Below, one piece after another: positions 1-8,083 of a DNA stretch of 64,000 bases. The position numbers and the translations under genes are program-made. Source of the DNA: Phocaeicola massiliensis B84634 = Timone 84634 = DSM 17679 = JCM 13223 (lineage in GTDB: Bacteria; Bacteroidota; Bacteroidia; Bacteroidales; Bacteroidaceae); assembly GCF_000382445.1 (NCBI RefSeq), contig NZ_KB905473.1:1-64000 (forward strand). The letters run 5' to 3'. The notes beneath the pieces are model-generated. The model was given only the letters and a program-made list of their open reading frames with translations, did no database searches and was not told where the DNA came from. Every line of letters starts with the position of its first letter. The first letter of the stretch is position 1.

Positions 1-1
1 C

Positions 2-73
2 ATCATCGAGAACATCGTGCGCCACCACCTAAGCCTTTATGAAGAGGACTTCGAGGCTTGGCGCAAATTGTGA
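2..73 (+). CDS. C-terminal end of an unidentified protein (partial)
   Basis: An open frame enters from the left edge and ends with TGA at 71-73, giving about 23 residues that end in ...EEDFEAWRKL. The piece is too short to assign to a family. It runs in the same direction as the mobilisation genes that follow, so it may be the last part of an upstream gene of the same element (replication or primase genes often sit there), but that is only a guess from position. Confidence 0.4.
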   Translation: MIENIVRHHLSLYEEDFEAWRKL

Positions 74-142
74 GAATTAAGGTCTGCGACCTTGGGCGTG
101 GATAGCAGAAAGGCAGTAGTTCCAACTAACGTGTTCTGAGAG

Positions 143-184
143 GGAGCGAGGTTATGTTTTGGGAACCCCAAAACGCCTCGCTCC
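143..184 (+). other. Strong nested hairpin upstream of mob genes, candidate oriT
   Basis: An outer 9-bp perfect stem (GGAGCGAGG at 143-151 with CCTCGCTCC at 176-184) encloses an inner 8-bp perfect stem (GTTTTGGG / CCCAAAAC) with a 3-nt loop. It lies about 75 bp upstream of the MobC-like gene and the relaxase gene. Mobilisable Bacteroides elements usually carry oriT just upstream of their mob genes, with inverted repeats next to the nick site. There is no T-run after the stem, so a terminator is less likely. The nick site itself cannot be read from the sequence. Confidence 0.45.
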
Positions 185-257
185 ACCATGAGGGCGGAGA
201 TTTTTTGCTCCCAACGGTCGCAGAAAGTGAGTGTACAAACTATAAACAGTGTATCGA

Positions 258-671
258 ATGACAAACGTACAGGAACAAGACAAGAGAAAGGGCGGAAGAC
301 CGCCCACGGGCAGGGTTCGCAAGCTGTCGAAGTCTGTCACGGTGAAGTTCTCGAAGCCAAGCTACGAGGCATTGAGACTGAGGGCGAGAAAAGCCAACCG
401 CAAGTTGGCGGAGTATATCCGAGAGTCCGCCTTGAACGGCGAGGTGGTGAGCGGACACAATGCAGAGACGGTAGCCATCGCCAAGAATCTCATTGGCATG
501 GCGAACAACCTCAACCAACTTGCCAAGCTGTCGCATCAGAGAGGTTTCCATGAAACCCATGTATATGTGGTGGACTTGTTGAGAAGATTAAAAGAAATCC
601 TTGGCGAGTATCGCCAAGCAAGTCCAAAATCGAAGCCATGCGGAATAGGCAGAAAGGAGGATGCCACATGA
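258..671 (+). CDS. MobC-like plasmid mobilisation accessory protein
   Basis: About 137 aa. The protein is very basic at its N-terminus, followed by a ribbon-helix-helix-like stretch (around residues 26-62, containing SVTVKFSKPSYEAL and RKLAEYIRESALNG) and a helical C-terminal half, the layout of MobC/BmgB-type relaxosome proteins that bind oriT and help the relaxase. I chose ATG 258 over the in-frame GTG at 249. Its stop overlaps the relaxase start by four bases (ATGA at 668-671), which implies translational coupling and a shared transcript. The family call rests on the N-terminal pattern plus the relaxase neighbour. Confidence 0.75.
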   Translation: MTNVQEQDKRKGGRPPTGRVRKLSKSVTVKFSKPSYEALRLRARKANRKLAEYIRESALNGEVVSGHNAETVAIAKNLIGMANNLNQLAKLSHQRGFHETHVYVVDLLRRLKEILGEYRQASPKSKPCGIGRKEDAT

Positions 672-1618
672 TAGGCAAGCTAAAGAAGGGCAGCTCATTT
701 GCTGGTTGCATCCGCTATGTTACAGGCAAGGACGAGGCGAAAATCCTTGCATCCGATGGAGTGTTACTCGGCACGAATACCGAGATAGTACAAAGTTTTG
801 AGCTGCAAAGACAGCTAAATCCAAGGATTAAGAAGCCTGTGGGACACATTGCACTAAGTTTCAAACCCGAGGACAAGCCACGTTTGACGGATGAATTCAT
901 GGCTAAGATAGCCCTTGAATACATGCAGATGATGGGGATAAAAGATACTCAATTCATCATCGTAAGGCATCACAACACCGACAATCCACATTGTCATATC
1001 GTGTATAACCGCATCAATAACGAGGGCAAGCTCATATCAGACAGGAATGATTACAGGCGTAATGAGCAAGTGACCAAGGCTCTTAAATCCAAGTATGGAT
1101 TTACCTACGGAACGGACAAGAGCAATACTAACACTCGCAAATTGCGCAATGCGGAGCGTGCAAAATACGAGATTCACAATGCAGTCAAAGATGCCTTAAA
1201 AGTTGCAGATAGCTGGCAGAAGTTCAAGAATGAACTTGCAAAACGAGGTGTCCACTTGGAGCTTGTCTATAAGGACAAGGAGCGAACCAAGGTGCAAGGC
1301 ATCCGATTCAGTAAGGACGGATATAGTTTCAATGGTACGCAGATTAGCAGAGAATACAGCTTTGGCAAGTTGGATACAATGTTTGAGGGAACGGAGAACC
1401 ATTTATCAGCAAGAGCCAATTCTACTCAGCAATATGAGCAAGGCTGTCGCAAGAATGAGCAGGTGCCATTCATGTCGGAGAGCTGCCAAGACCCTTGGGA
1501 CGGTATTTCTTCCATTGGACTTTTTGCTCCAGCCAATGCTCAGACCTTTGAGCCATTCCCAGAGGATGAATCAGTCAAGAAGAAAAAGAAGAAACGCAGA
1601 AGAGGCTTTAGCCTTTGA
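668..1618 (+). CDS. Relaxase / mobilisation nuclease (MOBP-like)
   Basis: 316 aa. It starts with MIGKLKKGSSF, the typical opening of Bacteroides mobilisation nucleases. The metal-binding three-histidine motif is seen as HHNTDNPHCH at residues 101-110 (H-x-D-x4-H-x-H form). Y17 in IRYVTG is a plausible nicking tyrosine. Relaxases of this class (Pfam Relaxase, PF03432) nick oriT and lead the strand into a recipient. An AGGAGG-type ribosome site at 655-660 supports ATG 668 over the upstream ATG at 638. The C-terminal tail is a lysine/arginine run. The length is at the short end for the family, as in small mobilisable elements that use the transfer machinery of another element. Confidence 0.88.
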   Translation: MIGKLKKGSSFAGCIRYVTGKDEAKILASDGVLLGTNTEIVQSFELQRQLNPRIKKPVGHIALSFKPEDKPRLTDEFMAKIALEYMQMMGIKDTQFIIVRHHNTDNPHCHIVYNRINNEGKLISDRNDYRRNEQVTKALKSKYGFTYGTDKSNTNTRKLRNAERAKYEIHNAVKDALKVADSWQKFKNELAKRGVHLELVYKDKERTKVQGIRFSKDGYSFNGTQISREYSFGKLDTMFEGTENHLSARANSTQQYEQGCRKNEQVPFMSESCQDPWDGISSIGLFAPANAQTFEPFPEDESVKKKKKKRRRGFSL

Positions 1619-1653
1619 TGCAAGTTACAAACCATTCAAACAACATAAGAAAG

Positions 1654-2406
1654 ATGAAAGAAGAAATGTTAGAAGCCATCTACGGCACAGTTGAGAGATT
1701 GGAGCAAAAAGTCGATGAACTTTCTGCCTCACCAAAGAATACAGAGGCGGAAAGCACTCCGGTCTCTGTAAGTGTTGATACAAGCAAACTTGAAAAAGCT
1801 ATTCTTGCTATGGCTGTAAAAGAAGGGGAAGCTATTGACAAATTGGTAAGATTAAGAGAAGCTATCTGCATTTTTACCGACCTTACCAAAAAAGAAGCAA
1901 GCAAAGATGAACAGCGAAGTAAACTCTTGTTTGATACTGTTAATCAGGTGAAACAAGAGCTGAATGCCACATCAAAAATTGTGCAGGACAAACTTCACGC
2001 AATGGATAACACACCTCTGAAGAAAGTAGTGACTCATCGCTTCGAGCCAACTTCAAAGTCTGTTCTTCTTTTCATTGGTGGCTTGGCTCTATCTCTTGTT
2101 CTCTCCATTTGGGGCAATCTCACCCAATGGCGAGAGCATCAAGATTGGGAGGAGGCAGATTTGAAGTATCGGGCTTTGAAGATGGTGCTTCCATCCGATG
2201 ACCCCAATGTTCGATACATCGAAAAGAACTTTTCTGTATGCCCAAATAAAGAAGTTATTGAGAATGTGAGAAATCGTGTTACTGCTTATGAGGATTCTGT
2301 CCGCCACCATTATGAAATGATAGAAATAGCAGCAATTAAAGATAGCATTGCTAATAGCCTATTTAAAGAGGCGAATGAAATTAAAAAGAAAATTAATCAG
2401 AAATAA
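1654..2406 (+). CDS. Membrane-anchored protein of the mobilisation module
   Basis: 250 aa. Residues 1-25 look coiled-coil, a helical region follows up to about 115, one hydrophobic segment lies at about 137-157 (SVLLFIGGLALSLVLSIWG), and a charged helical C-terminal half comes after it. ORFs of this shape often follow relaxase genes in Bacteroides mobilisable elements; no enzymatic motif is visible. The open frame extends back to 1615, overlapping the relaxase end, but ATG 1654 sits behind an A-rich purine stretch and gives a more natural N-terminus. A role in coupling the relaxosome to the membrane is inference. Confidence 0.65.
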   Translation: MKEEMLEAIYGTVERLEQKVDELSASPKNTEAESTPVSVSVDTSKLEKAILAMAVKEGEAIDKLVRLREAICIFTDLTKKEASKDEQRSKLLFDTVNQVKQELNATSKIVQDKLHAMDNTPLKKVVTHRFEPTSKSVLLFIGGLALSLVLSIWGNLTQWREHQDWEEADLKYRALKMVLPSDDPNVRYIEKNFSVCPNKEVIENVRNRVTAYEDSVRHHYEMIEIAAIKDSIANSLFKEANEIKKKINQK

Positions 2407-2423
2407 TAGACAACGACCATCTT

Positions 2424-2530
2424 GGTACAAGCGCATCCTTCGTTTCGACAAGATTAAGACCAACGGCATTCGCATTGTCTACGACAGCGCAAGAGCTTGT
2501 CCGTGCATCAATAATGTTTCAGCATACTAA
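2424..2530 (+). pseudogene. Short orphan coding remnant
   Basis: An open stretch reading RPSWYKRILRFDKIKT and ending ...CPCINNVSAY before a stop at 2528-2530 looks like the C-terminus of a real protein but has no start of its own. The only upstream in-frame ATG (2348) lies inside the preceding gene. I do not recognise the family. It is probably a fragment left by an earlier recombination at the end of the mobilisation module. Confidence 0.3.
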
Positions 2531-2613
2531 CTTTCATTAAACTCTCAACTATTCATTCGTGTCCGTGATGCCACTTGCTTGACATTGCGGACACTTTTTC
2601 TTTTATGGTAGCT

Positions 2614-3129
2614 ATGAAGAGGAAATTGATAATTATAGCAGTTTTGGTTATCTCACTTGTTGCATCTTATATCTTATGTAATACGAAACAAAATGATGCC
2701 GATATTGATCCTGTTAAAGTCGAAGAATATACGGCAGTCTTAGAAAACAGTGTTGACTTGGATTCCATTGCAGGAACATATTGCGGTGTATTGCCTCCTA
2801 ATGTTGAAACAATACTCACGCTAAATGCAGATGGCACCTATCGTTTGAAGCGGAAATCTGCGAACGAATCGGATAGTTGTGAAGTGTTGAATGGCATCTT
2901 CAAAGTAATTGACGGCAGTATTTTGATGCTTGAACATCCGCCAAGTGGTGACAACATATTTTATAAGGTGAAGAATGACAGCGGTATTATTCTGATAGAT
3001 TCGTTTGGGAATGAGCCAAAAGCAAGAGACTCTAAATTATATATCTTGAAAAATAAAATGGACTTCATTTTTGAATTAATATCAGAATATAGTTACATAT
3101 ACATAACTTATATCGTATTATTGTGTTAA
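2614..3129 (+). CDS. NlpE-like membrane-anchored protein
   Basis: 171 aa from ATG 2614 (a longer frame begins at 2575). A hydrophobic N-terminus (residues 4-21) ends in ...ASYILC, which is not a canonical lipobox because leucine rather than G/A/S precedes the cysteine, so it may be a membrane anchor instead. The middle (about residues 50-150) has the pattern IAGTYCGVLPP...TILTLNADGTYRL...GIFKV, typical of the small beta-barrel NlpE N-terminal domain found in many Bacteroidales lipoproteins. In E. coli, NlpE senses envelope stress; a similar role here is only an analogy. The last 20 residues are unusual and aromatic. Confidence 0.6.
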   Translation: MKRKLIIIAVLVISLVASYILCNTKQNDADIDPVKVEEYTAVLENSVDLDSIAGTYCGVLPPNVETILTLNADGTYRLKRKSANESDSCEVLNGIFKVIDGSILMLEHPPSGDNIFYKVKNDSGIILIDSFGNEPKARDSKLYILKNKMDFIFELISEYSYIYITYIVLLC

Positions 3130-3212
3130 AAATTAGCTTTTCCTTAGAAAAATCTTGCATAAAATATATTTTTATCAAGGATTTGTTATATTTTTGCGAG
3201 CAGATTTAGTAA

Positions 3213-3344
3213 TTAAATGAAGTTTTGCAGATTCTAAGCATTTCATTGACGGACAAAACCCACCTAAGAGATCTATTTGATAAGACTATTTTCAACGATG
3301 TCAAAGAACTCGATTATTCCCTCTTTAAGGGACTATTTGATTAA
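3213..3344 (+). pseudogene. C-terminal remnant of an IS transposase
   Basis: An open stretch of 43 codons ending at TAA 3342-3344, with no start codon and an in-frame stop at 3210-3212, encodes ...LQILSISLTDKT...LRDLFDK...LFKGLFD. This resembles the conserved tail of IS4-type transposases found in Bacteroides, as I remember them. Nothing of the catalytic core is present. It is evidence of an old, mostly deleted insertion in this element. The rest of 3130-3590 is AT-rich and shows no other gene; a lone TAnnTTTG box occurs at 3189-3196. Confidence 0.4.
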
Positions 3345-3590
3345 TTAATTAACGTGTCCAATTTATATTGGACACTAATGTCTTAAATTATATAATAAGG
3401 GTTAGACATATATATATAATATGCATACCTCTTATTATATGGTTTTGTATATGTTTGTTATACAAAATACGAATTTGTAAGTACAAACCGTTTATTATGT
3501 TGGTTATATTTCACTTTGTTAAAAATAACGCTTTATATGTGTCAAATTAACACATTGCATTGATTAACAAAAACATTTTGATTAATACAT

Positions 3591-3621
3591 TTTGATGAAA
3601 TAGTTTTTTTTATTACTTTTG
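3591..3621 (+). promoter_or_regulatory. Bacteroides-type promoter for the 3706/4098 gene pair
   Basis: TTTG at 3591-3594 and TACTTTTG at 3614-3621 are separated by exactly 19 bp, matching the Bacteroides consensus TTTG-N19-TAnnTTTG. The leader that follows contains a small inverted repeat (AACCTC 3654-3659 / GAGGTT 3683-3688) and an AAGGAG ribosome site at 3693-3698 just before the ATG at 3706. Confidence 0.8.
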
Positions 3622-3705
3622 CACCTGTAAACTTACATGACTTGGCTTTAATAAACCTCGACCAAGCTGTGCTATTATTGTAGAGGTTGCATAAGGAGTA
3701 AAAAA

Positions 3706-4101
3706 ATGAAGAAGTTTTTCATGGGCATGATTGCCGCTATTGTGTGTGGTACTGCATTTGCAGGAAACTTAAATGAGATTAAGGCTTCAGCAGTATCAGA
3801 TGATGATCTTAGCACATCTACACCAGACAAGATTGTATCTACTTTCTATGGTTCAAAGGCTTCATCTAACGCAAACAATCCTTGCAAGGGAGCAACTATC
3901 AGAAAGTGCGGAACCATAGAGTCAAGTTTGGTGTCATTTGAAGACCAAACTTTGGTGATGCAGCAGGTAAAGGATGCTGATGGTAACACATTATTTACAA
4001 ACAATTTCTTTGCTCCATCTTCCGTGTCAGAAACAAAGGCAAATATTAAGCTTGAAACAATGAAATTGGGTGGAACGTTCAAGGCAAATGTGGCAGAATG
4101 A
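3706..4101 (+). CDS. Small secreted protein, unknown function
   Basis: 131 aa with a clear Sec signal peptide (MKKFFMGMIAAIVCGTAFA, cleavage probably after residue 19). The mature part is Ser/Thr/Asn-rich with two cysteines close together (CKGATIRKC). I recognise no family. It has its own consensus promoter, and its stop overlaps the start of the next gene (ATGA, 4098-4101), so the two proteins are made together. The arrangement recalls Bacteroides NVEALA-type small exported peptides followed by a propeller protein, but the NVEALA motif is absent, so this is only an architectural parallel. Confidence 0.7.
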   Translation: MKKFFMGMIAAIVCGTAFAGNLNEIKASAVSDDDLSTSTPDKIVSTFYGSKASSNANNPCKGATIRKCGTIESSLVSFEDQTLVMQQVKDADGNTLFTNNFFAPSSVSETKANIKLETMKLGGTFKANVAE

Positions 4102-5897
4102 AAATAAGGCATATTTTAGCACTCCTTTTCTTTATGTTTTGCACGACCATATTTGCACAGGGGCGTGATTATATAAATGAAATGGAGCAGAACGACTTGC
4201 AAATCAGACAGAAGCCTAACACTGAAGGGCTTCTGTCTGATTATTTGCATTCAGCAAACATTAAGGAAGATACAATTTTTGCAATTCTTTATAGTCCTGC
4301 TGAATGTTTTAGATGTGAAGCTGCAATTCCTGCATTTTATGATAAACTGAAACGCAATAATCCGAACAACAAGTTATTACTAATAACTGCATATGGGGAT
4401 TCTAAAACAGCAAGTTGGTATAATTCTAAAAACAACTATAAGGCTGATTATTACATTTATGATACGAAATCAGTTTATAGCAACATCTTCAGTTTCAACT
4501 CTGAAGGAATGTACGGATTGTATATACTCAAATTAGTTCCAAAAGAAGGCGTGTTCGTCACAGGTGGACAATATACGGTCTTAGGGGCAGAGTTTGTGAA
4601 GCAGTTGGTACTTTGTAAAAAGAGAATTGCTCCTCACATGTATGAATTGGATAAGAAAGACTCATATAAAGAGGTGGCAGACCAGATTGCGATGATAAAT
4701 GTTCCTATGCCAAAATGGAAACAAACGGACATCGAGGTCAACACGAAAGATGGAGTAGAAATATCATCAATATATGATATTCCCAAAATAGAGAATGGAC
4801 ACCTTTTTTTTAACGACATGCTGAACAATGGTATAATGCTGTTTAATAAAGAAAATGGTTTGTTTAAATTCAAGCGACTCTTCCAAGCAGACGAAGCGGA
4901 GAAAAAGAAATTTGTTTCCGTGCCAGATAAGGATTTCAGAAACTTAGTAAAACAAGGACAAGTCTTTTACATAGCATTGTCTGCAAATATGTTGGACTCT
5001 TCTCATATCGGAATTTCCTATTCCCTGCCAAAGATTCTTCGAGAAAAAGTAGGCAACGAATGGAACTTTAGCTTTTACAATGCCCCTGCTGTCTTGATAC
5101 GAGACATCAACAATTATACGTCAGGCAAGATGATTTCACCAGATTTCGATTTGGAACATTCCAAGTATTTCTATCTTCACTTTGTGTTCGACTTGTTCAA
5201 TAACAAATTATGGACAGGAAGCGAAAAGTTGACATGGCCTATGGATGGATTTGAGAAAGAGGATATTGTAGGACAGAAAGATTTAGACCCTTTTAATGGC
5301 AGCTTTTATAAGACCTTCAATCCTATAATAGCTTCTTTTCGTATCAATGACGGAAAGTGTGATGGACATTACGGCAAATTAGAGCGTATTCAAGAAAATA
5401 GCAGAACAGGCTATTATTATCTTAATAATGTATTCGCACATGAAGGAAAAACTTTCTTGTATGGAAATGGTTACACAGGAAAACTGTATGTGACAGATAG
5501 CCTTCATCTTGACAAATATAAGGTTTACATGGTGTTTGACACAGATACAGTTCCTATGATTGCACCAGACTCCACAAAATTTTATACGCATGAATATGGA
5601 AATCTGTATAGTTCTTACTTCACAAAGTGCATCACAACTGTAAAAATGGATAAAAGGAACATCTATTGTCTTGTAAAGCATGGTATGCCAAGGACTGACA
5701 ACTTCCAAAAAGACAGATATTCCTTTGTTATCGTAAATAGGAAAAATGGGAAGACTAAGGAATATCCACTTCCGCCTATTGCTCCTGCTGAATACAAATG
5801 CTTGGGGTATGGAATAAATGCACAAGATAAGCATTTCAACCCATTCATGTTTATCAAGAAAGATGGTAAGTACATTATAAGGATGTTAGAAATCTAA
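4098..5897 (+). CDS. Secreted thioredoxin-like plus beta-propeller-like protein
   Basis: 599 aa with a signal peptide (cleavage near residue 20, ...TTIFAQ). Residues about 45-170 look like a thioredoxin fold: a hydrophobic strand FAILYSPAECFRCEAAIPAF with a CxxC pair (C70, C73) and a proline five residues further on. From about residue 210 to the end there are repeated beta-rich blocks (NGHLFFNDM..., GKTFLYGNGYTGKLYVTD..., KRNIYCLVKHG...) suggestive of a propeller like the 6-bladed or DUF4221-type proteins of Bacteroides. It probably acts in the periplasm or on the cell surface, perhaps on the product of the coupled upstream gene. The CFRC motif differs from the CGPC of reducing thioredoxins. 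Confidence 0.65.
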   Translation: MKIRHILALLFFMFCTTIFAQGRDYINEMEQNDLQIRQKPNTEGLLSDYLHSANIKEDTIFAILYSPAECFRCEAAIPAFYDKLKRNNPNNKLLLITAYGDSKTASWYNSKNNYKADYYIYDTKSVYSNIFSFNSEGMYGLYILKLVPKEGVFVTGGQYTVLGAEFVKQLVLCKKRIAPHMYELDKKDSYKEVADQIAMINVPMPKWKQTDIEVNTKDGVEISSIYDIPKIENGHLFFNDMLNNGIMLFNKENGLFKFKRLFQADEAEKKKFVSVPDKDFRNLVKQGQVFYIALSANMLDSSHIGISYSLPKILREKVGNEWNFSFYNAPAVLIRDINNYTSGKMISPDFDLEHSKYFYLHFVFDLFNNKLWTGSEKLTWPMDGFEKEDIVGQKDLDPFNGSFYKTFNPIIASFRINDGKCDGHYGKLERIQENSRTGYYYLNNVFAHEGKTFLYGNGYTGKLYVTDSLHLDKYKVYMVFDTDTVPMIAPDSTKFYTHEYGNLYSSYFTKCITTVKMDKRNIYCLVKHGMPRTDNFQKDRYSFVIVNRKNGKTKEYPLPPIAPAEYKCLGYGINAQDKHFNPFMFIKKDGKYIIRMLEI

Positions 5898-5928
5898 GCG
5901 TCATTATCGTGTGGATATTTTTTATCAA

Positions 5929-5970
5929 TAAAGCCGTATCTCGCCCCAAACAAGTCTTGATACGGCTTTA
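5929..5970. terminator. Bidirectional terminator between convergent genes
   Basis: A perfect 12-bp stem (TAAAGCCGTATC 5929-5940 / GATACGGCTTTA 5959-5970) with an 18-nt loop lies between the stops of the + strand gene ending at 5897 and the - strand gene ending at 5990. AT-rich sequence flanks both sides. Confidence 0.8.
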
Positions 5971-5989
5971 TTCTATTTAATTCATAGGA

Positions 5990-6604
5990 TTATGACAAAT
6001 AATAGAAATCTATAAGTGTAAGTGTTTGCATCCGTATCACGGAATGAATATCCATTGTAGGATATTTTTTCCTGTAATCGTCTGTCAAGTCTTCATATAA
6101 GTACCATTGAGTTCTTTTGCCCTCTTGGCTGATAGAAAAAGCAACATCATATTGAGCAATTATAGTGTCTTTTTTATCCGTCATTAAATGAAATGTCCAA
6201 TGTTCATAACTTGGAAGAGTCTTTTGGTCTGTTTTGATAAAGCTATATTTTTCAGACCATTCTATGGAGGAAGTTGTTTCTATATAGGCTTTCCACTGTT
6301 CTTCTCTTGCACTATTGAGGAGTGAAACAGTTCTTTCAGCCGACAAAGCAGACGACAATTTCCTCATGTAAAAATAGTAAACATCAGATGGCAAAGCAGG
6401 AGGATTGTCTTCTAATTCCTTTTTTATCTTTTCTGCATTAAAAGGTGCATCGACATAAACCTCAGTTTTCACAGACCAATAACTCTCAGATACATAGGGA
6501 GTAAATTTCGGTTGGTCAGGAACCTCATCATTCACCTTGTCACAAGCTGTTATCGTGTAAACACACAATAAGCATAATATATATTTTAGAAAAATACGTT
6601 CCAT
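5990..6604 (-). CDS. Lipoprotein of unknown function
   Basis: 204 aa. The N-terminus has a lipoprotein signal with lipobox TITAC (C21), followed by an acidic/proline linker that often marks surface-exposed Bacteroides lipoproteins. No domain is recognised; the body is a mixed alpha/beta sequence rich in Tyr and Trp (DVYYFYMRKL, HWTFHLMTDKKDT). A TAAATTTG -7 box lies upstream at 6642-6649 on the same strand, so it is probably monocistronic. It converges on the secreted-protein pair and shares their terminator. Confidence 0.7.
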   Translation of the reverse strand: MERIFLKYILCLLCVYTITACDKVNDEVPDQPKFTPYVSESYWSVKTEVYVDAPFNAEKIKKELEDNPPALPSDVYYFYMRKLSSALSAERTVSLLNSAREEQWKAYIETTSSIEWSEKYSFIKTDQKTLPSYEHWTFHLMTDKKDTIIAQYDVAFSISQEGKRTQWYLYEDLTDDYRKKYPTMDIHSVIRMQTLTLIDFYYLS

Positions 6605-6986
6605 ATTCGACTCAGACTAAAAGATATTTTGAATTTGGTTACAAATTTACAAAAAAAAATCATAAACATGAATTTTTAAAGTCGCATTGTAAGGAAGCAA
6701 AATGCTTTTTAACACTTTCCATGTTTATAATGCCGAATATGAAACTTGTAAGCACTTCATAAGATGGCAACTTTGCTTTTGTGAAGAACAATTATGTTCT
6801 TTTCAAAATTTAATAATCTATAAAAACAAAGCAAAATACATTGCTTTTCATATTTTTGATTTATCTTTGCACTTGTAATTGAAGCGTTCTTTGTATATCG
6901 CAAAGTTGTAAAAGATAAAGAAGATTGCTCGTTTCTAAATCGTTAGCAGTTACATTATTTAAAGTGTTTAACTCGCTGATATTCAA
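6605..6986. other. AT-rich intergenic stretch, no gene
   Basis: It holds the -7 box of the lipoprotein gene (6642-6649, - strand) and a + strand TATCTTTG box at 6862-6869 without a good -33 box. That + strand box would start a transcript running antisense into the truncated integrase. No open frame here is supported, so the box may be a leftover of a gene removed when the integrase was truncated. Confidence 0.5.
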
Positions 6987-7958
6987 TCAATAAAAGATTT
7001 TATTGTGACTCCTCATGTGGAAGGTAATATGCTTTCGTATATTAGCGTCTATTACCCACTTACGAAGAATTCTGATTGTATATGAGTAGGAGGGAAGTGA
7101 GAAAACCAAGTCTTCTCTGTCTCCATTACATTTCTGTAAAAGTTTGAGAGCTGTGTGGTTTAAGTTTAAATGCAAAATGGCACTTTTGGAATGTGTTTGT
7201 ACTTTCTGTTGTATGATGGTTAATCTTCTTGCCGGAAAGTCAACATCCTTATATCGTAATTGATAGACGTCGCACCAACGTAATCCGCAATAACATGAAA
7301 AAAGAAATGCTCGTTTTACCTCATTATTTGGGCAGGAAGTAACAGCTAATTTTTGTATCTCTTTTAATGTCAGTATCTCCTTTGTTACTTCGTCAAATTG
7401 CGATAACCGTATCCCATTTGTCGGATTATGAGAAATTAACTTCTTTTCAACACATTTATTGATGCACATTCTGAATTTCTTGAAATAGCCAATAGGGGTA
7501 TTGCCACGGAGTTTAGATCTTAAATAGTCGAGAAAATCTACACAAAATTCTCTTGTAATTTTGTTGATTGGTAAGATTTTCTTTTTATTAAATGTGCGTA
7601 AATGGAGAATGGTTGATTTTACCATTTTCTTATCTTTCTTATAATAAGTGCTTAGGTATTCATTCATGATGCGGAAAAAGTCCGGTCCGTTACTTGGTGC
7701 TTCGGGCAGGATATCTTCAAATGTTTCTGCCGTTTTATTTAAGGCATATTCGACAGACAAGAATTCAAGCTCTTTTTTTGCTCGAATCTGTTTAGCAATC
7801 AATATTTTATTCTTGTTCTCCGCTCTGGCTTCCGGTGTGACAGGCGGTTCTAGAATAATGCCTAAATACTCTTTACGGCGCTTGCCGTTGTGACTGTAAT
7901 TTAAATAAAGAGAAATTCTTCCTTTGTTTAATTGTTTCTTACCTAGTGTAACTCCCAT
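6987..7958 (-). pseudogene. Tyrosine recombinase/integrase lacking its C-terminal catalytic end
   Basis: 323 codons. An N-terminal arm-binding domain (residues 1-75), a SAM-like core-binding domain (about 92-185) and the start of the catalytic domain with the first arginine (R227 in CGLRWCD) are intact. At residue 313 the expected TFH-x-ARHS...LGH...Y region becomes TFHMRSHNKIFY and stops, so the second catalytic arginine, the LGH box and the nucleophilic tyrosine are missing. The usual length is about 370-420 aa. The rest of the sequence down to 6900 does not restore it in any frame I checked. It stands between the accessory region and ruvB, so it is probably the decayed integrase of an old insertion here. 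Confidence 0.8.
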
Positions 7959-8083
7959 AATAATTAATTATTTATACAATAATGAATTTATATAAAGGAC
8001 GGATGAGGGACTGAAAATGAATTCCTCGATCTTTCTTTCTATTATAATAATATCTTTTGTACCTTTGTGCGAGAAACAAAAAG

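Noticed and set aside
6862-6869. Promoter of a + strand gene between 6870 and 6986
   Set aside because: TATCTTTG is present but there is no open frame of note downstream and no -33 box at the right distance.
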